59,236 nucleotides of DNA from Saccoglossus kowalevskii. Lineage: Eukaryota; Hemichordata; Enteropneusta; Harrimaniidae. Location of the stretch: NCBI RefSeq assembly GCF_000003605.2, contig NW_003141318.1:97646-156881 (forward strand), given 5' to 3'. A program made the position numbers and the translations under genes. Positions within the stretch are counted from its first letter, which is position 1, and each line of letters starts with the position of its first letter. The notes below the pieces were generated by a model. It had not been told where the DNA came from and did no database searches. It was given only the letters and a program-made list of their open reading frames with translations. This document shows, one piece after another, positions 46,541 to 58,009 of this stretch.

Positions 46541-47844
46541 GAAAATTTATGATTTTCTTTTTTATCCATCTTTTATCGCTGGAATGAATGTCGCCTACGT
46601 GCTCATTAATATTAAGACATCCCTTTCATGGAAGTATACCTTAACAGCGTTTTGAAATATATATAGTATATATGAGAAAAATAATAATGCATATTTAGAA
46701 GTACGCGTTCGCCCCTACACACGATTTGACCGAGTAAACACCTATATACAAACATACATCCATACAAATTCGATTCATTAGGTATTACATATGTTACCGC
46801 TACACTGCGTGTAACAACTTGCACACAACAATCGTTACTATGGAGTTTGAATATCTCGTACATAATTAAATACATTGGCGGCTATCCCATGGTGACGCAA
46901 CGTGACATATATCGAATTTAATTGAATTTGGATCAACTATGATGATATGTGTTATTTATTCTTTAAAAAAAACAGATGTGTACGTCAACTGAAATTATAA
47001 TAATTGCAAATATATCTAACCTCCAGCTGCACTCGTTCCTATTCATAGACAATTTAGACAATACTTAATTTAAATCCCGCTGTCAAATGTAATTATTTTA
47101 TGAAGACATTTAATAAATGAACCGTCTGGCATTCTAAAGAAGACAGTTGCAGTATAGTCGTATATGTTCAAGCTAGGATTTCAATATGCCCTGTTAGCAT
47201 ATACCGTCATGATATGGGTTATTTGCGATGAAATTATCATCGTTAAGAGTCTTCCTGGATATGCATGATGTACTACCGGTAGTATGTCTATTTTGAAGTC
47301 TGAATACTCAATTTGATACAAAATAACACGGAGACATAAATAAACATTACGATGAAAGATACAGGTTACATGGATGTATTCTATTGGTATAGTGAACAGC
47401 TGTAGCACCGTGCTGTATTACTGTGTTAATCACAATGCTCCGTGACACCTTCTGACTTTCAGCAATGTCTGACTGACAGACACTGCAGAATCATACTGAC
47501 GTGTATCGCGTCTCCTGACGAGGTCAGATACTATTTATTCATTATATTATTTGAGGGGATATTTTCAGGCATTTAGCAGTGACTCCTGTCAACACTTCTG
47601 CGTCACATTCTTAGGCCTAATGGGAGTAAAACTACTATGTCTCTATTTTCAAATGAGATATGCTTATGATAAAAGTCCAAAAACGTAGGTATTTCGCAAT
47701 GTGTGAATGTAGTACACGTGGAATATAAAGTAATTTTTCTCAAACTATAATAAACACTGTAATTTGGCAACTTATAAATATTCATGATCTAACAGGACCA
47801 ATCATATATACCAAATAAACAAAAAAACGGTACCTTGATCTAGA

Positions 47845-47912
47845 TAGGCAGAGTTGAGAGTGCCTGTCAGGTTGACCGTTTAGTTAACCTTGATTTCGAA
47901 TCCTGTCTTTTC
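47845..47912 (+). repeat. tRNA-like SINE relic
   Basis: GCAGAGTTGAGAGTGCC and, after about 30 bases, GATTTCGAATCCTGTC (B-box-like). No tRNA fold closes. Confidence 0.45.
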
Positions 47913-48219
47913 GGGGTCTTCTTAGCACATTAACTGTCATATATATGATGTCATATCGTCTACAGTAGGGCATTAAGTGTATATAACGCCCTGCAACGGA
48001 GCATTCTGATTGGTCAACAAACCGCTGAGTGAGTTTTAATTGTAGTATGTAATAAGAAATAAAGCTTTTAAGAGAAACTGAGACATCTATTTTACAAGTT
48101 GACAGTTAGGAACATTGGTATTGTATCTTTGTGAACATACAACTATTAACAGACCTGTTGCTCATTAACGTTGAAACTAGTTGCGAGCGATTTCGCGTTG
48201 TTTGAATATGTTACGTATA

Positions 48220-48430
48220 CAGTAGCTGTACATATTAAAGTGTCTCCACAACATTAACGTATTGATTGAAATACAGTTATTATATTCCGCCGTGCAAAAC
48301 AAAATTAAATTTAAAAAAACAGCTGTCGTACGTTGATACCATTTATTATAAATATATACGAGACTGTGGTGTAGAACTGAAATATGCTCACCTCCTATGA
48401 AACAATACGGCATACAGGCACATTATGGTG
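48220..48430 (-). other. Near-identical block of the duplication, unit 1
   Basis: This block matches 50805-51015 with about one mismatch in the first ~195 bases. On the minus strand it contains ATGTGCCTGTATGCC and a good donor context (CATAGGAG/GTGAGC), so it could be a small exon plus the start of an intron, encoding MCLYAVLFHR before the donor. An unspliced minus frame of about 65 codons is preserved only because the DNA is. Confidence 0.4.
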
Positions 48431-49196
48431 ATAACCCAACGGTCACAGTGAAGTCACAGAGTGTTGAGTGTGTTAATTAATAGTTCAGATAGTACGTGCA
48501 GCAACGCAGGATATATTCAATATGTAGATATTATGGCGGGCACGTGATAGTATTCTTCTTGTTAAACCTGGAGTAATGCGGAGATCAAAAAGGACTCTCT
48601 CGGCTACAGCCACCATGACATTAGGGTACACATGATCCAAGCTTCATTGGGTAATGTAATAGTGTAATAAATTGCACATATGGAATTGACTATTATCATC
48701 ATAGGGGCCGAAGGTCATATTCCAATCTATTTCGCGTTTGTATGGAATGTTCTTTTCTATGCCGCCCGTCAAACGTTTCTGAAATAGTGTGTTGTGTATC
48801 GTGCATACGCGTGGGTTTCATTAAATTGTTTATTTATCCGGAAAAGTGTTTTATTTAGGTCCGATCAGGGTCCGATTGACCCCCCCCCCCCCGGTGTAGT
48901 GTGGTGTTTTTGTTTATGAAAGTCGAACAGTCGTTCGTAGCAAGTTGATACTTACAAACAATTTTTAATGCGACTGAAATTGTGGAAGGTTTTATGGAAT
49001 ATAAACACATACGAACCATTTGAAATGTTATGAAACGACTACATGGGATTGGGGAACATTCTGGGTTGTCATGGAAAACGTGGACAGGAGAGATTTTGCG
49101 ATACAGCCTTTTACAAAATGTTTGTTTTATTCGGTACAATACAAATATTGACCCCAGTCTTGGTCGAACTTGGCTAATCGAGTTCTATTTCTATAT

Positions 49197-49326
49197 TATA
49201 CCTTAATCCTACCTTGATATGCTGCAAAAATAGCAATGAAACAAATTCCTTGTACATTTCTGAGTTTTGCCGTATGATGGCGCTATACAGAGAATATACC
49301 GGTAGATAGTGAATCCTGTCATCTGA
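49197..49326 (-). CDS. Possible exon of an unassigned gene
   Basis: The minus strand reads CATCTATTTCAG/AT as acceptor, an open frame including DRIHYLPVYSLYSAIIRQNS and ending LLFLQHIK, and then the donor ATCAAG/GTAGGA. A decayed duplicate at about 52800-52860 keeps the donor (ATCAAG/GTAGGG) but not the frame. No family is recognised. The conserved donor is suggestive but the duplicate shows no coding constraint. Confidence 0.25.
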
Positions 49327-52268
49327 AATAGATGTAAATTTTTTAGTCAGTAACTTTCTTGGCAATTAATTTGTTCTAAGACACGAGGTCGTGTGGTATG
49401 TTTATTGTTATATACACACACCAGAGTTTTACTTGGTCAGCAGTCTTTAACGTAATAAAAGTGATCTCTTCATTAGTATAATTTTTGTTTTCACCTCATC
49501 CAAGTCTTATCGGCGGAATTGTCATCTGGATTATCATTAATATTATGAAATCTCTTTTATTGAATTATACCACACAGCGAATTGAAATATATTCTAAAGC
49601 GGAAATTTTATAATATACATTCACGCGTAATCACCTATACACAAACATACATTCACACAAATGGAAAATTCGATCCATTATAATATTACGTATGTTGCAG
49701 CTACATTGCGTGTAACAACTTGCACAGAACAATCATGTCTATGTAGTTACTATGGAGTGTGAGATTCTCGCACATAATTACATACATTGGCGGCTACGTG
49801 ATATGATACTATCGAATTTAATTCAATTTTGTTCGTCGATGATAATATGTGTTATTTATTATCCAAAACCAGACGTGTACCACAGCTATTCATGGACAAT
49901 TTAGACAATACTTAATTTAAATCCCGCTGTCGAATGTAGTTATTTTATGAAGACATTTAATAAAGACGCCGTCTGGTATTCTAGATACTAGTAAGACAGT
50001 TGCAGTATAGTCGTTTATATTCAAGCTAGGATTTCAATATGCCCTGTTAGTATATACCGCCATGATATGGGTTATTTGCGATGAAATTATCATCGTTAGA
50101 AGTCTTTCTGGATATGCATGATGTACTACCGGTAGTATGTCTATTTTGAAGTTTGAATACTCAATGTGATACAAAATAACACGGAGACATAAATAAACAT
50201 TATAAAGAAAGATGCAGGCTACATGGATATATTTTATTGGTATAGTGGACAATTAATAATACCATTTAGATGTGTTTATATGTTAAAGAAAAAACAAACA
50301 GCTGTACGCCATGCTGTATCGCTGTGTCAACAATTTGTGTGTGTTGATTATAATGACAGTCGATCTCTGACGTTCAGCAATGTCTGACCTACAGACATTG
50401 TCACATCTTACTGACGTGTGACATACGAACGCCCAAATCCCCCTGTACACACACACACACACACTGCTTCACTAAAGTTGGTTATACCATGGGTGATATG
50501 CAAGTAGGTGTCGTTAACAACAATTAAATATTACTACTATTTCCATAGTTTCCCGGACGTAGTTTATATTGGTCGGAAAACTGCACTTGCGTATGCCGTA
50601 ATACCAGCAACTCAATAAAGTTATTTTTTTATTTAAAGTTTATTATAGATGAAATACGGCTTTTAGAGTTACTATGCCATCCGTTGAATATATTAACAGT
50701 TAGGAAAATTAAGAATTGTATCTTTGTGAACTATAACTATTAACTTTCCCCATCGTCGTCAAAACTACTTGCGTGCGATGATTACACGTTGCTTATGTTA
50801 CATTTACAGTAGCTGTACATATTAAAGTGTCTCCACAACATTAACGTATTGATTGAAATACAGTTATTATATTCCGCCGTGCAAAACAAAATTAAATTTA
50901 AAAAAACAGCTGTCGTACGTTGATACCATTTATTATAAATATATACGAGACTGTGGTGTAAAACTGAAATATGCTCACCTCCTATGAAACAATACGGCAT
51001 ACAGGCACATTATGGCGATAACCCTACGGTCACAGTGGAGTCACAGAGTTTTGAGTTTGTTAATTAAGACTCAGGCTGGTACGTGTAACAATGCAGGATA
51101 ATTCACTATGTGGATATTACGGCTAGTAGGTGATAATATATTTTGTCCAAAACGAATACGACTAAACGGGGGTCTCTGCTACAGCCACATTCTCCCTGGA
51201 TTCTGGACTCTCATTCAATATTCTCAGAAAAGCAGTCAGTTTCGAAGTGTCTAATCAAGAGTTGCCCAGATCGACAGGTAATCGTTACATGTCAACTAGT
51301 CTAACAGCTGACGTATTGAAATACGCCCTCATACATCGCATTTCAGATGAAAACGTGGTGAAACAAAACTAAACTTATTGTTTACGTTTACATAGAGTAA
51401 ATTACATATGTAACTACATTTGAACGATACGAACGCTGATAGGCTAATTGATGGTATGGGACTATTACGGTTCTCGTGCACCCAAATATACATGGAACAA
51501 TGTAACAAATTACATATATGGAATTTGTGGAGTGAGATTAGTGCCAAAGACCCAACACATAATATAAAAATATTAAAATAATGTAAAAGTGACCTAATAA
51601 TAAAACAAGGTGAAATGGTCAAATAATGACATAATAAAATGTAAATAATGTACAAATGAAAAAAATAATAATCCAACAATAATCGAAAAAGTTTTAATAA
51701 TGAAATAAAAATATAAATATGACAAAAGAGCGTCATAATAATGAAAACACATTATTACTGTGATGGGTTATGAGGTATCCCTCCTTATTTTGGGTTTGTG
51801 TATTCTCTTCATTGTGCCAATTCTAAAAAAATGTAAACGGGAAAGCATATTATATATTAATAAAAAATACACCTATTTCAACACAATACATGGCTTTTTG
51901 TGTATGTTCGTGGCGTGACCCAGTGATCTAGCATATAGTGTCACACAGAGAAAAGATATTGTCAGTTCCCATATAATGATGCTTTCTATCATTTGTCCTT
52001 TTTATTGTATAAGTTTACTCTGATCTTTAAGTTTTTATTTTCTGAATTATCTTTCCAATTTGGGTACAATTGAAACCAAATACTTTCGATTTTAATATCA
52101 AACCATGTGTGCAGTCACATTTCATCCCACGTCCAGGACGTGAATACATTTGTCTTCATTTCATAGCAAAATATGCTAATGATTATAAAACAGGATTGTA
52201 TGACTGCGACAATAATTAATAATAATATATAATTTATACACGTATTATGTTTTTAAAATGTCATTTAC

Positions 52269-52714
52269 TGTGGACGCTTGAATGAAAGGAACACCTAATT
52301 ACCAACATCTTCAGCAAACTTGCTAACGAATCGCCTGTGTTGATATCTGGAGATCGTTATATCAATTTGAAACACTTTGGGCCACTTCATTCTTAAAAGG
52401 AGACAATGGTATTTACTGAGAAGGCGCACTCTCAAGTCGTTACTTTATGTGAAATGTAAGTTCGTATTGTTTCTTGTTTTGCGCTATTTTAAATGTAATA
52501 AATTATAAAGTACAACTACAACAACGACAACAATTATTATGGAAAATTCATATACCGATCATGCCCCTCTTTAAAAGTATCTTGGCTTCCTATTGAAAAT
52601 GGGATGGCCTAATCTGATAACCATCATGTCTGTTCTTGAATCAACACAGGCGATTCGTTAGCAAGTTTGCTGACGATGTTGGTAATTAGGTATCTTTTCA
52701 TTCACGCGTCCACA
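52269..52714. mobile_element. 446-bp foldback element with 75-bp inverted ends
   Basis: The left arm 52269-52343 (TGTGGACGCTTGAATGAAA ... GCCTGTGTTGAT) and the right arm 52640-52714 are inverted copies of exactly equal length with only a few mismatches. The ~300-bp interior is non-coding. The high arm identity suggests a fairly recent insertion into unit 2 of the tandem duplication. Confidence 0.9.
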
Positions 52715-52879
52715 ATAACAGTCACCACCAGTTTGTTTATTTAGGAACATCAAGGCAATATATGCAGGTTTTAAAATGACAGTATCTCATAATATACCTT
52801 GCCCCTACCTTGATATGCCGCAGAAATAAAACAAATACCTTGTGCATTCAAATGTTTTGCCGTATGAGGCGCAATTTGC

Positions 52880-54440
52880 ACAGACACGCACATTTCTCAG
52901 GAATCGACTGCTTAGCTAAAACAGCATAACGGACATTCAGTGTTATTTCTCCACTGGTGATGTATATAAAAACACAGGTGGACATGTGTTTAATGCGCAT
53001 TATACTTATTATAAATAGTAATTTAGCAACAGGGGTAAAATGTGTTAAACATTGATGTTTTGTTTATATATTATTACCACAATACCTTCCATGCATACAG
53101 CTGCAGTGATGACTTGAATGTTAATTCGCAGTCCAAAAGGTGGACTGGTCCAGTCTATTGCCGCTAAGTTTTTCAGTACGTGTCCTGTAGCATTTCAAAC
53201 AATTACCATTGAAGGCAGCATAAAGAAACTTGAATATTGAAGAGCAAGTCAAGGCGAAGCTCAGATTGAAAATCGCGTCTATACCATGGTTCATGGTTAC
53301 TAGGAGAATAGAGTTAGGAAACTCTATTGTTAGATATGCTAATTATCCATTGACTTCACTTTGATGACTGTCCAACCACCATGAAGACGTCGCTTATATT
53401 GCTATATTAGTTCGCATTCCATGTGTGTCCACTAAATTGAAGAAAGAGGGCTCATTAAGCCGAAAGATAGACATGAAAATATCCCCGACCTGTTGTGTGA
53501 TATTCGAGGTTTCGTTGTTCTCGAAAATAAAATGAAAATACCGATAGTTTATTTTGTTGACAGATTTGATGTCTGTGAATCGAAACTGACCATGGCATTT
53601 TGTACCCAAAAAATTTTACCTGCGAATATTCTCAAATGTTAGGGACTGGACAGAAAATACAGGGGGTAAGCCGGTGTTTTTTTTGAAAGTCACGTACATA
53701 AAGTTTGCTGACCTCGAGTTCCCCCTTGAATGGTGCATTGTAACCATCCCCCATATAAGTGTAAAGACAGTACATGATGTATTAAAAATATATATATACA
53801 CATACTAATTAATGTTCTACTACACAGCTTAGAACTTTTCTACTTCAATCAGTTAGCTCAGCTCTCATTGAGAAGAGAGCAATTTTAATGGTCTAACGAG
53901 TTCTAGTAATAATTGCAAAAGTATCGAGAAGCCTTTTATCCAGCCGAGCTTGTTGGAAAACTTGCCCACCAAACAGTATGTTAATGAGAAAAAAAAGAAT
54001 CATATTCATCAAATTATCTTCAGTGTATTTCTGTTTTGAATCAGTGTAATGTTGAATGAAATATGATACATGATTCAAAACTAACTTAAACAATAATTTA
54101 ACTTATAAAAATGTATCCTCCATATGCCTGCAAAGATGTACTGTAACCCTCCCTTCAACACTTGCACGAAAATCAGTGACCCCCCCCCCCAAAAAAAACG
54201 ATCTACCCCCCTTGTACTATCTGTCAAGGGGCTCAGTATTCGTCACTAAGTTATTGTGTGGGTATTTTAATGTGGAACTGCGATTATCATAACTAGTTTC
54301 AATCGTAACTTTAGAAAATAGTGCTTTTTTCTGAGGTTAGCGACGTCAGACATTTTGTCCGCCTTTGTCTAAATTGTTGTAATAGTTCGGGAAAATTGCT
54401 GAGAAATTGGATGGAATTATATTTTAGTACATCGCATTGT
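52880..54440. other. Intergenic interval
   Basis: Two adjacent minus-strand open frames (53394-53609 and 53616-53801) meet near a CGCAG/GTAAAA junction. The first contains protein-like text (NNETSNITQQVGD) but no family is recognised. C-runs followed by A-runs lie at 54181 and 54604. Confidence 0.3.
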
Positions 54441-54505
54441 TAAATTAGTTTTTACATTTTTTATAATGCACGTTGTTTTTGAAAATTGTTATCGTTTCAG
54501 TAGAA

Positions 54506-54558
54506 CGATCCACAGTCACTCTATTAGGACTAGTCACTAGAGTGACTGTGGACGATCG
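54506..54558. repeat. Inverted repeat (14-bp stem)
   Basis: CCACAGTCACTCTA at 54510-54523 and TAGAGTGACTGTGG at 54538-54551 pair perfectly around a 14-base loop, and CGATC motifs extend the match imperfectly on both sides. Confidence 0.75.
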
Positions 54559-54659
54559 TAAGTTTGCGTCTATGATATCCAACATGGCGACAAATTTTGT
54601 TTCCCCCCCCCCCCAAAAAAAAACGAAACGGGATAACACAGATAAATAAAAATTAAACT

Positions 54660-55000
54660 GCAATCAGAGAAATGGGTTTTATACGCACAATATTTACAAC
54701 ATGTTTGCCGAAAATAACAATATTTTAATTAGTAAATGGTTCGTTTCGCTAATTACAAATAATCAGAAATCTGTAATCAGCGAAACAAGGGTCTTACACG
54801 TACAATATTCACAATTGTAGGACGAAACTTGACCAGTATATTTACATTTCAGTTGTGTATATAACTACATAAAACATTTGCCGAAAACAACGGGATCTTA
54901 ATTAGTAAACGGTTCGTTTCGGTAAGTACAGATAATCAAAAATCTGTAATCAGCGAAACAAGGGTCTTACACGTACCGTGAATATTTACAACTGTCAGAA
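54660..55000. repeat. Tandem duplication, ~173-bp period, two copies
   Basis: AGTAAATGGTTCGTTTCG at 54731 and its near copy at 54904, CTGTAATCAGCGAAACAAGG, and the interval between them repeat in order. Confidence 0.8.
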
Positions 55001-55009
55001 GAAACGTAA

Positions 55010-56590
55010 CCAGAACTTGTAGCTCCGCGATAAGTGGCTTTCGCGGTAAGTAGGTTTTGTATCGGGTGGCTTTCGCCGGGACCATGGCTTTGTCGCAGTA
55101 ACTGGTCCTTTCACCGTTGTTAAGAATTAAAGTTTTATGTTTCTTTTACAACTAGTGCTATTCTGGGAATATCATCCCTCGAAGCTGTTAATTTGCTTTA
55201 TGATTTGTGCAGTTTGCTCTGGCAAGAGTTCCAAAATAAGACCCATGCTCTGATAATGCCCCTAGTTTCTGAGACCAATAAACATTTGACTATTTAAAAT
55301 GGGCTTTGCATCATGTATTTTTTTATACTGCTTAGTGACATACTGTAATTAATGATCTTATTTAATATTGTTTATTGAAATTAATAATCCCCATAAAAAA
55401 TTTCCAATATAGATAAATTATAGTACGAAACAAATGTATAACTCATTCTCAACAATGAAATAAAGAAATGTATATATATTTAAATTATTACTAATGTATT
55501 ACAATACAATTGATTAAAATTGAAAGAAATTGTAATATAAAATACACTGTCTGTGTTATTTACGAAAATATTTGTTCACAATTTTTTAAACTGGTTTGGC
55601 AATTCCCACCACCAATTAGATATGTGTACACATTTTAATACATAAAAGTACACTAACAAAAATGAAATATTAATTATTTCATAATTTATTATATGTCCTG
55701 TACAAAAGAAATCAATATTTTTTCTTGCTAGAATGATACATTTTCCCTATCTGTACTTCATTGGGAATCCTAATAAATGCGATTTAAAATTCACAACTGG
55801 CAATTTAGCAATATTAGGGATTGTCAACGTATCCATGTTGGCTGCAGGATTTTGTAAAAAAGAATATTGTATTCATTGACATTTATTTTGTAGTTACATT
55901 TTATGTATACCATAGTATCTTTTCTTACTGATTTGACTACATTGTGTACTTGACATTTTCCAGCATAATTATCGGATTATTTCGTTGGAATACTGTGTGA
56001 TGGCGCTATCTTCAGGGCCTAACTGGTTCACACTCCCATATTGACCATGTCCCGGACAGTTTACTAGTACTTATATAATTGTTAGTGTCTGACTGTTATA
56101 TACAACCCAGAACACATCAGAAAAAGCTAAAAGTCAGTTGCCCGTGCCAGGAGAGCCACGCCAACAATGTGTCAGCCGTCTCCGTCCACAGCAGCCATAT
56201 AAATTTACGTTGCATAGAAATGAACACTAAGTGCAGCTATCCCAGCCGCCAATCGAATGGTATTTCCATCTATTTGCTTAGTGGTCTGAAAGTGAATGTT
56301 GTCAATTTCGAGAGTGTGTTTTACGTACAGTGACGTGAACAATCAACAACGCGTTGAACAGGAAGTCCATCTTGGGCTAGTGCCATTTTTAGAGAATACA
56401 GAAGATATTTCAGTAAGGAATTGTTAGGCATATCAAAATCCTTTGTTGGAACAGAACATGTTATATATTCACCAAAAACAACGTTGCAATGTTTCTAGGC
56501 ATACAACGAATTGGAAACAAAAGAAATTGTCTGATCCAAACGACCTGCATCCTTTAAATTCGAATTTTATTGCCTTTGTCCTTCGAGCAA
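55010..56590. other. Intergenic interval
   Basis: Mostly AT-rich. Open frame 56079-56333 (+, 84 codons) has several Cys and His but no recognisable family, and its flanks show no splice signals of note. Confidence 0.35.
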
Positions 56591-56597
56591 AAAAAGG

Positions 56598-56930
56598 TTG
56601 AAGCCAAAAATAGGATATGATAGGTTTGGGAACCAAAATTTGGGAAGTGAATCACTCCGGCGAAGAAAAATCAGTGATACCTGTAATAACCACAGTTTCT
56701 GTGTAATAACCAAGGGGCGAGGGACTATTTACCTCCGAGATAGCTATGGTAATTGCGACCCAATTGATATTTGCAAGAATCCGGGAAACACCATGACCAC
56801 TGAAGACCAAAATGACACAAACCATTGTGAATTTTTATGGAGGACATGGATTCATTCTTATTACAGAATGCTGAAACGAATATGTAAATTTATGCAAATT
56901 ACGATCTCTGCAACATCAGCAGTATGTTAA
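56598..56930 (+). CDS. Unassigned open frame, hypothetical
   Basis: 110 codons opening MKPKIGYDRFGNQNLG and including TKGRGTIYLRDSYGNCDP. The composition is more protein-like than most open frames here, with six Cys. No domain is recognised, there is no signal peptide and no paralogue in the window. It may be a relic exon or chance. Confidence 0.2.
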   Translation: MKPKIGYDRFGNQNLGSESLRRRKISDTCNNHSFCVITKGRGTIYLRDSYGNCDPIDICKNPGNTMTTEDQNDTNHCEFLWRTWIHSYYRMLKRICKFMQITISATSAVC

Positions 56931-57369
56931 TTGCCCTTTGTTTTGAATGTTTACCAAGACAGGCATTCAAACAAAAGAACTGTTCTTCTAGTACTGGTAA
57001 CTGTGATTCAACAAATGGGTCAATACAAAGAAATTGACTAAATATTTACATCAAGATTTGATAAATCTATTATAAATCTCCTTTATTTAAAGGTTAAAAA
57101 TAACATACGAAAAAACCCACAGTACAGCCTTGATAAATAACTTGGAAGTTGATAATCTTTATGTTAGCTACATTGTTAACATGATAATATCAAGAACAAT
57201 GTGACTGCTTACCAATCCACATGACATAATCACCTGCATGAAATCCAATAAGCAATATGTTTGAACATATTTTTAAATTGTTTTTTCTTCTCGTTTGTTT
57301 GCAGCTAATATTTTGTTTTGTATAACCATTTTTATCTTTTCTTTTCTGGAGATATTATGAGTTAATACA

Positions 57370-57737
57370 ATAGGTGATTTTCCGTACAATTGCGAGATCT
57401 CGCGAGATGCATGAAAGACGCGCGTCGAACGTCTGCCGCAAAAATCAAATGATTTGGTTTTGAACTCGAATTTCTTTATTTCGTAGCTCACACCAATTGG
57501 CCGATCTTCGACAGAGGAATATTGCTTCCGAATACCCTTACTTAATTGAAATTGTCTATCATCAAATCTGGACAGCACATTGTTAAGCATGGAAATGCCC
57601 CCAAAATACTTTCGCGTTTGTCGAATCCCACGCGATGTTTGACGCCACTACGACGCTATGACCTTTGTTTGTCCTGTTTTTACGTTCGATTTCACGCATA
57701 ACGCGTGATTCTCGCAGTGTACGGAAAATGGTCTATT
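57370..57737. mobile_element. ~365-bp MITE with inverted ends
   Basis: The left end (AATAGGTGATTTTCCGTACA then TTGCGAGA) and the reverse complement of the right end (AATAGACCATTTTCCGTACA then CTGCGAGA) match over about 30 bp with few changes. The interior is GC-richer than its surroundings, with CGCG-rich stretches. The minus open frame 57273-57590 runs out of the element into flanking DNA and is therefore not a gene. Confidence 0.8.
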
Positions 57738-57829
57738 ATGCATAACATATCAAAAGATTCATTTTGATGACTTGAACTTTTACCCTACATGTACAAGTCT
57801 TGTACAAACAACATTTGTTATCCTGCATC

Positions 57830-57998
57830 TTAGATTTTGACTGATTCTGGCACTTTAAACATTTTCCCATGACCGGGTATAATAAAATCAGCGATGTCAA
57901 GCACTTTCTGTCGATTTTTTTCTTGAGTTCTGGATTTTCACTGACTTCCTGCCAAATCAGAGCATCATTTATGTCCTCTTCTTTTTCAAATAAATCAC
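57830..57998 (-). pseudogene. Last exon of an MBLAC1-like gene, frame broken
   Basis: On the minus strand an acceptor (TTTTTGCAG/GT) is followed by DLFEKEEDINDALIWQEVSE then NPEL, and, in another frame, QEKNRQKVLDIADFIIPGHG and KMFKVPESVKI-stop. Together these are the C-terminus of metallo-beta-lactamase domain-containing protein 1, a cytosolic or nuclear MBL-fold hydrolase reported to act in histone pre-mRNA processing; the GHG carries a family-conserved metal-ligand histidine. One base is missing at the junction (CTCAAG where CTGCAAG would keep frame), so as given the exon ends in a wrong reading. This is either a pseudogene or a sequence error next to a run of seven A. The upstream exons must lie beyond the window or be absent; none was seen in 58010-59236. 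Confidence 0.7.
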
Positions 57999-58009
57999 CT
58001 GCAAAAATT

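Larger units (their letters stand above)
46560..52870. repeat. Tandem segmental duplication (two ~3-kb units)
   Basis: Unit 1 (46560-49340) and unit 2 (49490-52870) share, in the same order, blocks at 46740/49630 (CGTGTAACAACTTGCACA), 47040/49890 (TTTAAATCCCGCTGTC), 47160-47400/50015-50250 (GATATGCATGATGTACTACC), 47450/50370 (TTCAGCAATGTCTGAC), 48220-48440/50805-51030, 48500/51085 and 49200/52800 (CTACCTTGATATGC). Most blocks are clearly diverged, with indels, while the 48220/50805 block is almost identical. No complete gene was recognised in either unit. Confidence 0.85.

Noticed and set aside
176-47912. Functional tRNA genes at the five B-box sites
   Set aside because: None folds into a full cloverleaf with a paired acceptor stem; SINE relics explain them better.
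47268-50140. ACTACCGGTAGT palindrome in both duplicated units as a regulatory site
   Set aside because: Its conservation is explained by the duplication itself.
57273-57590. Minus open frame of 105 codons
   Set aside because: It crosses the boundary of a MITE and resembles no protein.
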